Source: Desulfobacteraceae bacterium (GTDB lineage: Bacteria > Desulfobacterota > Desulfobacteria > Desulfobacterales > BuS5). From it: a stretch of DNA of 8,774 bases. The position numbers were made by a program, and so were the translations under genes. Below are positions 1-6,471 of this stretch, piece by piece. Under the pieces are notes generated by a model. That model was given only the letters and a program-made list of their open reading frames with translations. It searched no databases and was not told the DNA's origin. The stretch lies in the NCBI GenBank assembly GCA_030592105.1, contig JAUVKE010000090.1:1-8774 (forward strand), written 5' to 3'. Numbering within the stretch: position 1 is the stretch's first letter; the number at the start of each line of letters is the position of its first letter.

Positions 1-95
1 AATGAAAAAAAATCCATTTACAAGCAGACAAATAAGTTAAAACGTACTATGGATAAGGCTTAATGACTTTACAAAGCTATTAAAGTAGCCTAACC

Positions 96-168
96 CTATT
101 AGCCTTAATAAATGTTTAGTAGTTTGTCAAGAGCTTAAACATTTAACCGATTAAACCAGGGCTAATAG
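96..168. repeat. Long imperfect inverted repeat overlapping the end of the activase gene
   Basis: Bases 96-106 pair with 158-168 (core CTATTAGCC with GGCTAATAG, plus one G-T wobble), and bases 109-118 (TAAATGTTTA) pair perfectly with 136-145. This leaves a loop of about 15-17 bases and an asymmetric internal bulge (146-157). The right arm contains the activase stop codon at 162-164, so on the minus strand the transcript would fold into this structure right at the end of translation. No U-tract follows the structure, so it is not a textbook Rho-independent terminator. It could instead protect the mRNA 3' end or be a remnant of a small repeat element. Bases 1-95 show no gene. Confidence 0.45.
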
Positions 169-1121
169 CCTATTGTAACATTTATCCCGATTTTATCAGC
201 CTCTATGAAATTTTTTAATTCTTCCAGCCTTTTTCCCTTTAAAGGGGATAACCCTTTTAAGGAGTAATCTCTATCCAATCCATCAAACTTAATCCTGCCA
301 AGCTCATGATAGCCAAGGAGGGTAAGTTTTTCAGCACCTATCTGAAAAGCAAATCTTGCAGTTTCGATTATGTTGTCACGGGTGTCATTAAAACCCGGAA
401 TAATCGGAACCCGTACCCACATTTTTGTTAATTTTGCAATCTTTGGAGCATTTTCGAGAATTTTCGTATTATCCACACCTGTCCATTCTTTGTGGATTTT
501 TGAATCAAGGTGCTTGATATCCAGCAATACCAGATCTACATAATTTATTAACTTTTCCCACACAGACCAGTCAGCATAGCCGGATGTATCGATGGTGGTG
601 TGCAGGTGTTCATTTTTACACTGCTTGAGTATTTCCAGCGCAAAATCTGGATGAAATAATACTTCACCGCCGGATAACGTTGCCCCCCCTTTTGAATTTC
701 GGTAGAATAATTGATCACTTAATATTTCCGCCATAACATCTTTAACGGACATAAATTCACCAACTATTTTCAATGCTCCTGAGGGACAATTTTTTACACA
801 TTCCATGCAAAAATCGCATTTTTTAAAATCTATGGACGGTTTTTTGTTTGTTTCATCAAATGAAATAGCTTTCTGCGGACAAATTTCCATACAGGTTTTG
901 CATTGTACACACAGCCCCTGATCAAACATAATTTCAGGATATTTGTTCCAGCACTCAGGATTACTGCACCATCTGCATTTTAAAGGGCAGCCTTTAAAAA
1001 AAACAGTTGTCCTTATCCCGGGGCCATCCTGAATGCTGTATTTTTGAATATTTGAGATCAGCCCTTTTAATTTTAAATTTTTATGATTCATAGTTTTTTT
1101 TATTTCGTTTGCATATGTCAT
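162..1121 (-). CDS. Glycyl radical enzyme activating enzyme (radical SAM, two extra 4Fe-4S clusters)
   Basis: A cytoplasmic radical-SAM protein that cleaves S-adenosylmethionine reductively and abstracts a hydrogen from the glycine of its partner GRE. The 319-residue length fits the activase class with a ferredoxin insert (BssD, HpdA, CutD type) rather than the short PFL activase. Visible motifs: DGPGIRT (32-38); the SAM cluster motif CxxxCxxC at Cys45, Cys49 and Cys52, in the family phrase GCPLKCRWCSNPE; two ferredoxin-type CxxCxxCxxxCP motifs at Cys71/74/77/81 and Cys102/105/108/112; and SGGE at 150-153, the SAM-binding GGE motif. The obvious partner is the GRE 280 bases upstream on the same strand. 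Neither the ATG at 1121 nor an in-frame ATG at 1091 has a clear Shine-Dalgarno; 1121 is kept because the -10 candidate at 1158-1163 suits it. Its substrate protein is inferred from proximity only. Confidence 0.93.
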   Translation of the reverse strand: MTYANEIKKTMNHKNLKLKGLISNIQKYSIQDGPGIRTTVFFKGCPLKCRWCSNPECWNKYPEIMFDQGLCVQCKTCMEICPQKAISFDETNKKPSIDFKKCDFCMECVKNCPSGALKIVGEFMSVKDVMAEILSDQLFYRNSKGGATLSGGEVLFHPDFALEILKQCKNEHLHTTIDTSGYADWSVWEKLINYVDLVLLDIKHLDSKIHKEWTGVDNTKILENAPKIAKLTKMWVRVPIIPGFNDTRDNIIETARFAFQIGAEKLTLLGYHELGRIKFDGLDRDYSLKGLSPLKGKRLEELKNFIEADKIGINVTIGY

Positions 1122-1157
1122 TGGCTATTTTTTCAGTTCAGAGCTCAAGATACCTCT

Positions 1158-1166
1158 ATTATAGCA
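1158..1166 (-). promoter_or_regulatory. Extended -10 promoter candidate for the activase gene
   Basis: Read on the minus strand this is TGCTATAAT, a perfect TATAAT with the TGn extension. Transcription would begin near 1150, about 30 bases before the ATG at 1121. The hexamer 17 bases upstream (ATAATA) is a poor -35, which extended -10 promoters tolerate. The AT-rich surroundings make a chance match possible. Confidence 0.42.
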
Positions 1167-1325
1167 AAACTATGTTATTATATTATGAGATCTTTGTAAA
1201 ACATTCCCTTTCAAAAAATCTGAAATATTATAAATTTAATGTACCTCTTCAGCGCTACTGACCGTAAACGCGCTTTAACTATACATATTAGCCGAATATA
1301 AATTTTAATCTTTCAGGCACCTGTG

Positions 1326-1368
1326 AAAAATGACCGGCTGATAAAAAATCTATTAGCCGGTCATTTTT
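1326..1368. terminator. Rho-independent terminator after the glycyl radical enzyme gene
   Basis: A perfect 14-bp inverted repeat (AAAAATGACCGGCT at 1326-1339 and AGCCGGTCATTTTT at 1355-1368) with a 15-base loop. The GC-rich core is flanked by A5 and T5, so it can act on both strands. On the minus strand it lies 33 bases beyond the GRE stop codon and ends in a U-run. It separates the GRE transcript from the activase gene. The remaining bases of the gap between the two genes (1122-1400) hold the promoter candidate at 1158-1166; minus-strand ATGs tested there run quickly into stops, so no small subunit gene is seen. Confidence 0.85.
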
Positions 1369-1400
1369 AGTTTTTAAGTATGCGTAAAAACAATTTTGTC

Positions 1401-3824
1401 CTAAAAAGATTGAGAGGTTCTATCCATGAGCCAGTTTTGCACGTCTCTGCTCATATCCACAAAATATGCGGAGTATCCGCAGACACGGACAAGGAGATCC
1501 GGGTGATTTTCCGGATGATCCTGGGCTTCCTGTAAAAGTTCTTTTCCTACAATGGAAAACTGTACATGGTGCACCCCAAGGTCTCCAAATGTTCTGAGAT
1601 AATTTTCAAAGACATCCGCATAGGGGCCCTTGAGAAATTCCGGTTGAAAGGTCTGGTTAAACAGCTGATTCCAGGCTAGGACAGGGTCGACTTTTGAAAC
1701 CGATTTTAAGGTGGCGGTGGGGCCATTTAAGTCAGTCCCCATGGCTGGGGATATGGTTCCATCATGAAATGGTTCTTTATCTTTTCTGCCGTCAGGGGTG
1801 GCTTCGCACATGCTCCCAAGCATAAAGGGGGAAGTGGCAGCGGAACCGTCAACACACCAGTTGGTTCCGTAAATAGTCTTATGGGTGCTCACCTCTTCTG
1901 TAAGTTGAATGGAGACATCCCGACATATTAAATCGACATAATCATCATCATTTCCGAATTTTGGCGCATCAAGGCAATCCTTGAGTAATGCATCTTTCCC
2001 TTCCCAGTTATTTTTCAACGCATCAACAACTTCTAAAAGGGTTGCTTTTTTATCATCAAAAATAATTTTCTTAAGTGCGGCCAGGGAATTTGCAACATTA
2101 TTGATACCGATGAGCATTACATCTCTATAATCCGGCTCATAGACCCAGTCCCTGCAGTCCTGGGCTCTTTCAATACAGCCGTCTAAGAGAGAGGATAAAA
2201 ATGGCCGCGGGAGATATTTTTTATAAAGCGCATCCCCGATATTAGAGACCATTAAAAGCCTTTTTAAGTTATGCCTGAAGTGAGTCATAAAAGCATCGAT
2301 AATATCATCCAAACTATTAAAAGTTGATGGGTCCGGGGAATCACAGCTTAGCTGGATGCCGTCAAATGTTTTTCCCTGGTTCATGGCCAGAACAAGCATT
2401 TTGGGGAGGCTGAACTGTCCGCTGTTGGATGCCCTGAAACAGATATTTTTCCCTGGTATCACCCACCACATGCATGTGTTTATGGAATAATCCCTTGCTT
2501 CCTTTATGGGAACGCCATATGCCATAAGCCGTTGGAGCATCATCTTATCATTAAATATGGCAGGCTCGGATAATCCTGATGCCAATGTTTCAATAACCTT
2601 ATCAATTGTTTTTTTCTGGAGTTTATCATGCCAGCGGAAGGATAAAGGGGGCGCAACAGTCTTTATCTCCTGCATTGCGTCGAGAATAATATTGGTTACT
2701 TCAGAGCATGCATCATTTCCGTTTTCATCAACACCACCGATGGTAATCGACTGCCACCCCAGCCCTCCGCCTCCAACTCCCGTCCAGATGGGGGGATGGA
2801 GAAAACCTGTTTCAAGAAATTTGACATAAAGGCTTTCAACAAGTTCCTGGGCAGATTCCCTTGTTAAACGTTCTTCTTTTAAATCATTTTCATAAAAACG
2901 GGTGGTTACCTTGTCAAGCCTTATACCTGAACCGACCTGGGGCAGTTCAATAAAATTGACCAGCAAATGAATAAACCAGTAAAGCTGTAAAGCCTGCTGA
3001 AAGGTTTCCGGCGGATTTTGTGAAATTGTTTTACAATTTTCAGCTATCTGGGTGAGCTCTTTTTTTCTTTCCGGATTATTTTCATTTTCAGCTTTTTCAG
3101 CTGCAAGATCTGCATATCTGCTTATCCAGCTTACAACTGCTGAAACAGATATTTTGGCTCCATCTAAAAAAATCTTTTTATCAGCATATTCGGATGCATT
3201 TATCGTAAAATTTACAGCCTCTTTGTCCAGTTTTTCCGCTCTTTGCTCAATTTCATCTAAAATTCCCTTTAAGCCGATAGTGAAAAGCTTTTCATAATTG
3301 GGGGTAGAATGCTCCCAGTGATAGGAAAAGAGATATTCCCCCTTATATCGCCATGCGTCTTCCATCCCCTTGGGAAGATACTGCCGTTCCATTCCATGAA
3401 CAGCTCTTGGTTGCCAGTATTTATGCAGATCTTTTAGCTCTTCCCACTGCCCTTCATCTAAAAGATCTCCATAAACCTGGCCCGGTGCCGTTGTCTTTTC
3501 CACCCATCTCCACTGGAGTTCAGGATAATGTGTCACGCTTTTAAGATCCCTTGCAAAATTACCCACAAGCAGTTCTTTGTCCCTGACAAAAATAGTCATG
3601 TTTGCCAGAATGTTTTCAAAGGCCATTGCCCTTCTTATGGGAGTCGGCTTATCTTCAGTCGCTTTATATGAGTCTGTAAGAAGCTTGGCCCTTTCCAGAT
3701 CGAGCTTTATATCATACCCCTGGCGAAAAGCCTCCCCTTCCTCCAATTTGGTAAATCCCACTTGAGCCGTATGATGTGCTTTGATGGGTGTCTCTACCTT
3801 TAACGAAATAGTACGCTTGGTCAT
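1401..3824 (-). CDS. Glycyl radical enzyme (PFL-like superfamily), substrate unknown
   Basis: An 807-residue glycyl radical enzyme, oxygen-sensitive and activated by a radical-SAM partner. The C-terminal radical loop is RVCGYSAYF, with the radical glycine at Gly783. The thiyl cysteine is Cys451 in SINTCMWWVIPGKN. The PFL N-domain runs from about 40 to 650, with GGVDENGNDA at 363-372 and PPLSFRWHDKL near 392-402. The motif C-x-E used by diol/glycerol dehydratases, choline and isethionate lyases and hydroxyphenylacetate decarboxylase is absent, as is the Cys-Cys pair of PFL. From memory, CM-x-PG recalls benzylsuccinate and alkylsuccinate synthases, here with three extra residues, but the arginine after the motif is not convincingly aligned. 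A tetraglycine (351-354) and Cys782 beside the radical glycine are unusual. Start chosen at 3824, preceded by GGAGG six bases upstream; an upstream in-frame ATG at 3863 has no such site. The upstream crotonase suggests CoA-linked downstream chemistry. Superfamily certain, reaction not. Confidence 0.93.
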   Translation of the reverse strand: MTKRTISLKVETPIKAHHTAQVGFTKLEEGEAFRQGYDIKLDLERAKLLTDSYKATEDKPTPIRRAMAFENILANMTIFVRDKELLVGNFARDLKSVTHYPELQWRWVEKTTAPGQVYGDLLDEGQWEELKDLHKYWQPRAVHGMERQYLPKGMEDAWRYKGEYLFSYHWEHSTPNYEKLFTIGLKGILDEIEQRAEKLDKEAVNFTINASEYADKKIFLDGAKISVSAVVSWISRYADLAAEKAENENNPERKKELTQIAENCKTISQNPPETFQQALQLYWFIHLLVNFIELPQVGSGIRLDKVTTRFYENDLKEERLTRESAQELVESLYVKFLETGFLHPPIWTGVGGGGLGWQSITIGGVDENGNDACSEVTNIILDAMQEIKTVAPPLSFRWHDKLQKKTIDKVIETLASGLSEPAIFNDKMMLQRLMAYGVPIKEARDYSINTCMWWVIPGKNICFRASNSGQFSLPKMLVLAMNQGKTFDGIQLSCDSPDPSTFNSLDDIIDAFMTHFRHNLKRLLMVSNIGDALYKKYLPRPFLSSLLDGCIERAQDCRDWVYEPDYRDVMLIGINNVANSLAALKKIIFDDKKATLLEVVDALKNNWEGKDALLKDCLDAPKFGNDDDYVDLICRDVSIQLTEEVSTHKTIYGTNWCVDGSAATSPFMLGSMCEATPDGRKDKEPFHDGTISPAMGTDLNGPTATLKSVSKVDPVLAWNQLFNQTFQPEFLKGPYADVFENYLRTFGDLGVHHVQFSIVGKELLQEAQDHPENHPDLLVRVCGYSAYFVDMSRDVQNWLMDRTSQSF

Positions 3825-3830
3825 CTGCAA

Positions 3831-3835
3831 CCTCC
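3831..3835 (-). promoter_or_regulatory. Shine-Dalgarno site that decides the GRE start
   Basis: On the minus strand GGAGG is followed by TTGCAG and the ATG at 3824-3822. It is the best ribosome binding site in the window and argues against the longer reading from 3863, which would add 13 residues starting MKCCINK. Confidence 0.8.
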
Positions 3836-3875
3836 AATCAAACTTATTAATACAACATTTCAAGATTTTGAATGT

Positions 3876-3898
3876 CCAGCATAATGTTATGCCAGCAT
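3876..3898. promoter_or_regulatory. Palindrome and direct repeat upstream of the GRE, possible operator
   Basis: CCAGCAT occurs at 3876-3882 and again at 3892-3898. Between and overlapping them is the palindrome GCATAA-TG-TTATGC (3879-3892). The element sits 52-74 bases upstream of the GRE start, where a regulator site or core promoter would lie. An AT-rich TATATA stretch at about 3899-3906 could serve as a -10 just upstream on the minus strand. No regulator gene is present in the window, so this rests on symmetry and position alone. Confidence 0.3.
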
Positions 3899-3947
3899 GA
3901 TATATAATGGGTAAATATATCCTACTCTATGGTTAATAGCCATTATG

Positions 3948-4013
3948 AGGGGAAAAATCAAGCTTTTTTTAAAATACTTGATCCCTTAAATATAGGAGAT
4001 CAGTTATTCCCCT
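3948..4013 (-). terminator. Weak terminator or attenuator candidate after the crotonase gene
   Basis: On the minus strand an inner hairpin ATCAAG/CTTGAT (3977-3982 with 3957-3962) runs into a short U-tract (3953-3957). An outer pair AGGGGAA/TTCCCCT (3948-3954 with 4007-4013) could enclose it, with the outer arm inside the last codons of the crotonase gene. The stems are short and AT-rich, so partial readthrough into the GRE gene is likely if it acts at all. The crotonase-GRE gap is 179 bases and contains no convincing small gene. Confidence 0.3.
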
Positions 4014-4801
4014 TTAAAAACCGGTTTCCGTTTTTCCGCAAAGGCCTGTTTTCCTTCTTTTATGTCCCGGCTGTTGAAAATTTTTTCCCGGAGTTCTATG
4101 CACTCACCCATAACTTCAGGCTTTATAGAGACGCTCTCTGAAAATTTATTAACACAATATTTTGTTCCCTGGATCGCCAAAGGAGCGTTAAGACTTATCT
4201 GTTTTGCAATGGAATAAACGGTCTCCTTGAGATCGGATAAGGGAACAGTACGATTTATTAATCCCATTTCTTTTGCTTCTCCAGCCGAATAGAGGCTCCC
4301 CGTGAAAAATAATTCTTTTGTATTTCCCGGACCAATAAGGTTGTAAAAATCGAGAATACCGTCAGGATGATACAGAAGCCCGAGTTTTACAGGGGTAATC
4401 CCGATTTTTGAATTCTCAGATGCTATCCTTATGTCTGTGGAAATGGCAAGGTGGAGCCCCGCACCTATGCAGAACCCGTTTATCATTGAGATTACCGGGG
4501 AGGGAAAATTTTTTATGCTGTTTAATGCCCTGTATAAAACAGGGGATGATGCTTCTGACCGGCTTTGGGGATTTTCTCCCTGGATTTTTGAAATATCATA
4601 CCCTGCTGAAAAAGCCTCTTCACCTTTACCCCTGATTACTATTGCCCGGGCAGTTTTACGTATTTTTTGATCGGATAAAAAATCTGACATTTGATCCAGA
4701 ATATCGAGAGTCAGGGCATTTTTTTTTCCAGGGTTGTTTATGGTTATTGTCCAAACATATTCTATATTATCGTGCTTTTCGATTTGAATATTGTTTTCCA
4801 T
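4004..4801 (-). CDS. Crotonase-superfamily protein, methylmalonyl-CoA decarboxylase-like
   Basis: A 265-residue cytoplasmic crotonase-fold protein expected to act on an acyl-CoA. The two oxyanion-hole segments are FSAGYDI (64-70) and GAG (113-115). Both catalytic glutamates of enoyl-CoA hydratase are missing: the first position is His117 (GAGLHLA) and the second is Val138 (TPVKLGL). The sequence around them, with TPVKLGLLY ending at Tyr144, KELFFTGSLYSA (162-173), NAPLAI (205-210) and the C-terminal EKRKPVFKG, closely recalls E. coli methylmalonyl-CoA decarboxylase ScpB (FSAGHDI, TPVNLGVPY, KELIFTAS, EKRKPNFVG). The active-site tyrosine of ScpB is kept while its histidine after SAG is Tyr68 here. 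This favours a decarboxylase or related CoA enzyme over a hydratase. Upstream AAGGGA lies about 11 bases before the ATG. It is transcribed toward the GRE and divergently from kdsA. Family is secure; exact reaction is inferred. Confidence 0.88.
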   Translation of the reverse strand: MENNIQIEKHDNIEYVWTITINNPGKKNALTLDILDQMSDFLSDQKIRKTARAIVIRGKGEEAFSAGYDISKIQGENPQSRSEASSPVLYRALNSIKNFPSPVISMINGFCIGAGLHLAISTDIRIASENSKIGITPVKLGLLYHPDGILDFYNLIGPGNTKELFFTGSLYSAGEAKEMGLINRTVPLSDLKETVYSIAKQISLNAPLAIQGTKYCVNKFSESVSIKPEVMGECIELREKIFNSRDIKEGKQAFAEKRKPVFKGE

Positions 4802-4941
4802 GATTTTGTAATCCCTTATAATGTTTTAGAAATGAACCAGTAGATTCATGCAGGATTTTTCTATATTAATTGATAAATGATCCAGGATAAAACCGGGCCA
4901 AAAGTTAGTTTCAAAATTATTATGCGAATATAATTTTATCT

Positions 4942-4970
4942 TTGTCAAACTGTAACTATTCAGCTAATAT
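4942..4970 (+). promoter_or_regulatory. Sigma-70 type promoter for the kdsA operon
   Basis: TTGTCA (4942-4947) and TAATAT (4965-4970) are separated by exactly 17 bases. The start of transcription would be near 4977, giving a leader of about 68 bases before kdsA. The 243-base divergent gap (4802-5044) also must hold the crotonase promoter; on the minus strand a weaker TAATAT lies at 4863-4868 with a poor -35. Confidence 0.6.
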
Positions 4971-5044
4971 GTACGGTAAACTTTCAATATCTTTTCTTGC
5001 CTTCTTGACTTTTTGCGCCTTCCCCGGTAAAAAAATGGAAACTT

Positions 5045-5878
5045 ATGAAAAATGTAATAAAAAACAGATTAAAAATAGGTGCCATGGAAATCGGTTCTGG
5101 ATCACCATTAATACTTATTTCCGGACCTTGTGTGATTGAAGGATATGAAACCACATATGCAATTGCAGCATATCTAAAAGAACTATCACAAAAGCTTGAC
5201 ATCCCTTTTATTTTTAAAGCTTCCTATGACAAGGCAAACCGAACATCCATAAATTCATTCAGAGGACCTGGAATAGACAAGGGCCTTAAAATTCTGGAAA
5301 GGATTAAAACCAGGCTTGATATTAAAATTCTTTCGGATGTACACAGGGTCAGTGAAGTTGATAAAGCTGCTCAGGTTCTTGATATAATCCAGATCCCTGC
5401 ATTTTTATGCAGGCAGACAGATCTAATTATTGCAGCAGCAAAAACAGGTAAACCTGTTAATATAAAAAAAGGTCAGTTTCTTTCTCCCTGGGATATGGCA
5501 AATGTGATTGAAAAAGTATCTGCTTCAGGGAACAATCAGCTGGTGGTCACAGAACGTGGAACCATGCTTGGCTATAATAATCTTGTGGTCGATTTCAGGG
5601 GGCTTAAGGTGATGAAAGATTTTGGTGTACCTGTAATTTTTGACGCCACCCACAGTGTTCAGTCCCCAGGGGGTGCAGGGGAAACTTCCGGGGGGCACCG
5701 GGAGTTTGTACCTGTTTTGGCAAAGGCTGCAGTGGCTGCCGGCGTGGATGGAGTATTCATGGAAGTTCATATGGACCCCGACAAAGCCCTGTGCGACGGA
5801 CCCAATTCACTAAAAATAGATTCGCTTTATGATTTAATACCAGAGTTGATGGCTATAAAAAAATGTATAACTTTTTAA
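5045..5878 (+). CDS. kdsA: 3-deoxy-D-manno-octulosonate-8-phosphate synthase (KDO-8-P synthase), metal-dependent type
   Basis: Condenses phosphoenolpyruvate with arabinose-5-phosphate to KDO-8-phosphate in the cytoplasm, the committed step toward the KDO of the LPS inner core. The 277-residue TIM-barrel protein shows ISGPCVIEG (26-33), KASYDKANRTS (58-68), RGPG (73-76), SDVH (97-100), DATHSVQSPGG (200-210) and FMEVHMDP (238-245). All four metal ligands known from the Aquifex enzyme are in register with a constant offset of 18: Cys29, His203, Glu240 and Asp251. This marks the metal-dependent class; the E. coli enzyme has Asn at the Cys position. The first ATG has only a weak GGA upstream; an internal ATG at 5084 (Met14) has AGGTG only three bases away and would trim the usual N-terminus, so 5045 is preferred. 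First gene of the LPS operon. Confidence 0.97.
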   Translation: MKNVIKNRLKIGAMEIGSGSPLILISGPCVIEGYETTYAIAAYLKELSQKLDIPFIFKASYDKANRTSINSFRGPGIDKGLKILERIKTRLDIKILSDVHRVSEVDKAAQVLDIIQIPAFLCRQTDLIIAAAKTGKPVNIKKGQFLSPWDMANVIEKVSASGNNQLVVTERGTMLGYNNLVVDFRGLKVMKDFGVPVIFDATHSVQSPGGAGETSGGHREFVPVLAKAAVAAGVDGVFMEVHMDPDKALCDGPNSLKIDSLYDLIPELMAIKKCITF

Positions 5879-5949
5879 GCAAGTTAGGGTAATATTTATA
5901 TTAATCATCTGCTGGCTGCTTTAAAATATACCGGATTAAATCAAAAACA

Positions 5950-6471
5950 ATGAAAAATTTAAAAAATGTTGAACTTCTCCTTCTGGATGTGGACGGAGTC
6001 CTTACGGATGGAAGTATTATTTATGATGATAACTTTGTGGAGATAAAAACCTTTAATGTAAAAGATGGTCTTGGGATCCGGCTTCTAATTGAACACGGGA
6101 TAAATGTTGGTATTGTCACAGGGAGACGATCAAAGGCCCTTTCCCGCCGGTGCAAGGATCTTGGAATTGAACTTCTTTACGATGGTGTCAGGGATAAGGC
6201 AGGACTTCTTGGTCAAATAACAAAAGAAACAGGGGTTGATGCCCGGAATATGGCTTTTGTTGGGGATGATCTGCCTGATATCTCTTTAATGAAACAGGTG
6301 GGGTTTTCAATTGCCGTTTCCGATGCCCATGAAACAGTGATCAATATTGCTGATATGGTTACCATTGCAAAGGGAGGTTTTGGGGCTGTACGGGAGGTCT
6401 GTGAAGCCATATTAAGGGCTAAAGATCTTTGGGCATGGATAATAAAGCAGGATTATAATGCTTTATCATAG
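5950..6471 (+). CDS. kdsC: 3-deoxy-D-manno-octulosonate-8-phosphate phosphatase (HAD superfamily)
   Basis: Hydrolyses KDO-8-phosphate, the kdsA product, to KDO and phosphate. The 173-residue length and lack of a cap domain fit the tetrameric capless C0-type HAD phosphatases. Motif I is LLLDVDGVLTDG with nucleophile Asp13 and acid Asp15; motif II is the threonine in VTGRR (56-60); the motif III lysine is Lys83 (RDKAG); motif IV is GDDLPD (105-110) with the Mg-binding aspartates. The glycine-rich GGFGAVREVCEAIL near the C-terminus is typical of KdsC. It follows kdsA by 71 bases with no terminator visible, and its last 14 bases overlap lptC, indicating one operon. No clear Shine-Dalgarno precedes the ATG. 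It lacks the KdsD isomerase fusion seen in some bacteria. Confidence 0.96.
   Translation: MKNLKNVELLLLDVDGVLTDGSIIYDDNFVEIKTFNVKDGLGIRLLIEHGINVGIVTGRRSKALSRRCKDLGIELLYDGVRDKAGLLGQITKETGVDARNMAFVGDDLPDISLMKQVGFSIAVSDAHETVINIADMVTIAKGGFGAVREVCEAILRAKDLWAWIIKQDYNALS

Noticed and set aside
2506..3765. Several plus-strand ORFs inside the GRE gene
   Set aside because: They are antisense shadows of a long, clearly conserved coding frame and show no protein family features.
3825..3863. Longer GRE N-terminus from the ATG at 3863
   Set aside because: No Shine-Dalgarno precedes it, whereas GGAGG is ideally placed for the ATG at 3824; the extra 13 residues do not look like a GRE N-terminus.
3876..3896. 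Sigma-54 promoter upstream of the GRE (minus strand TGGCATAACATTATGCT)
   Set aside because: It looks like TGGCAC-N5-TTGC, but the spacing between GG and GC is 11 rather than the required 10, and TTGC is degraded to ATGC. The presence of rpoN in the window is not evidence, since that gene is conserved here.
3929..4141. Small plus-strand ORF of 70 codons across the crotonase-GRE gap
   Set aside because: It is mostly antisense to the crotonase gene, has no recognisable domain or ribosome binding site, and its low-complexity Phe-rich sequence is what the opposite strand of the Lys-rich C-terminus would give.
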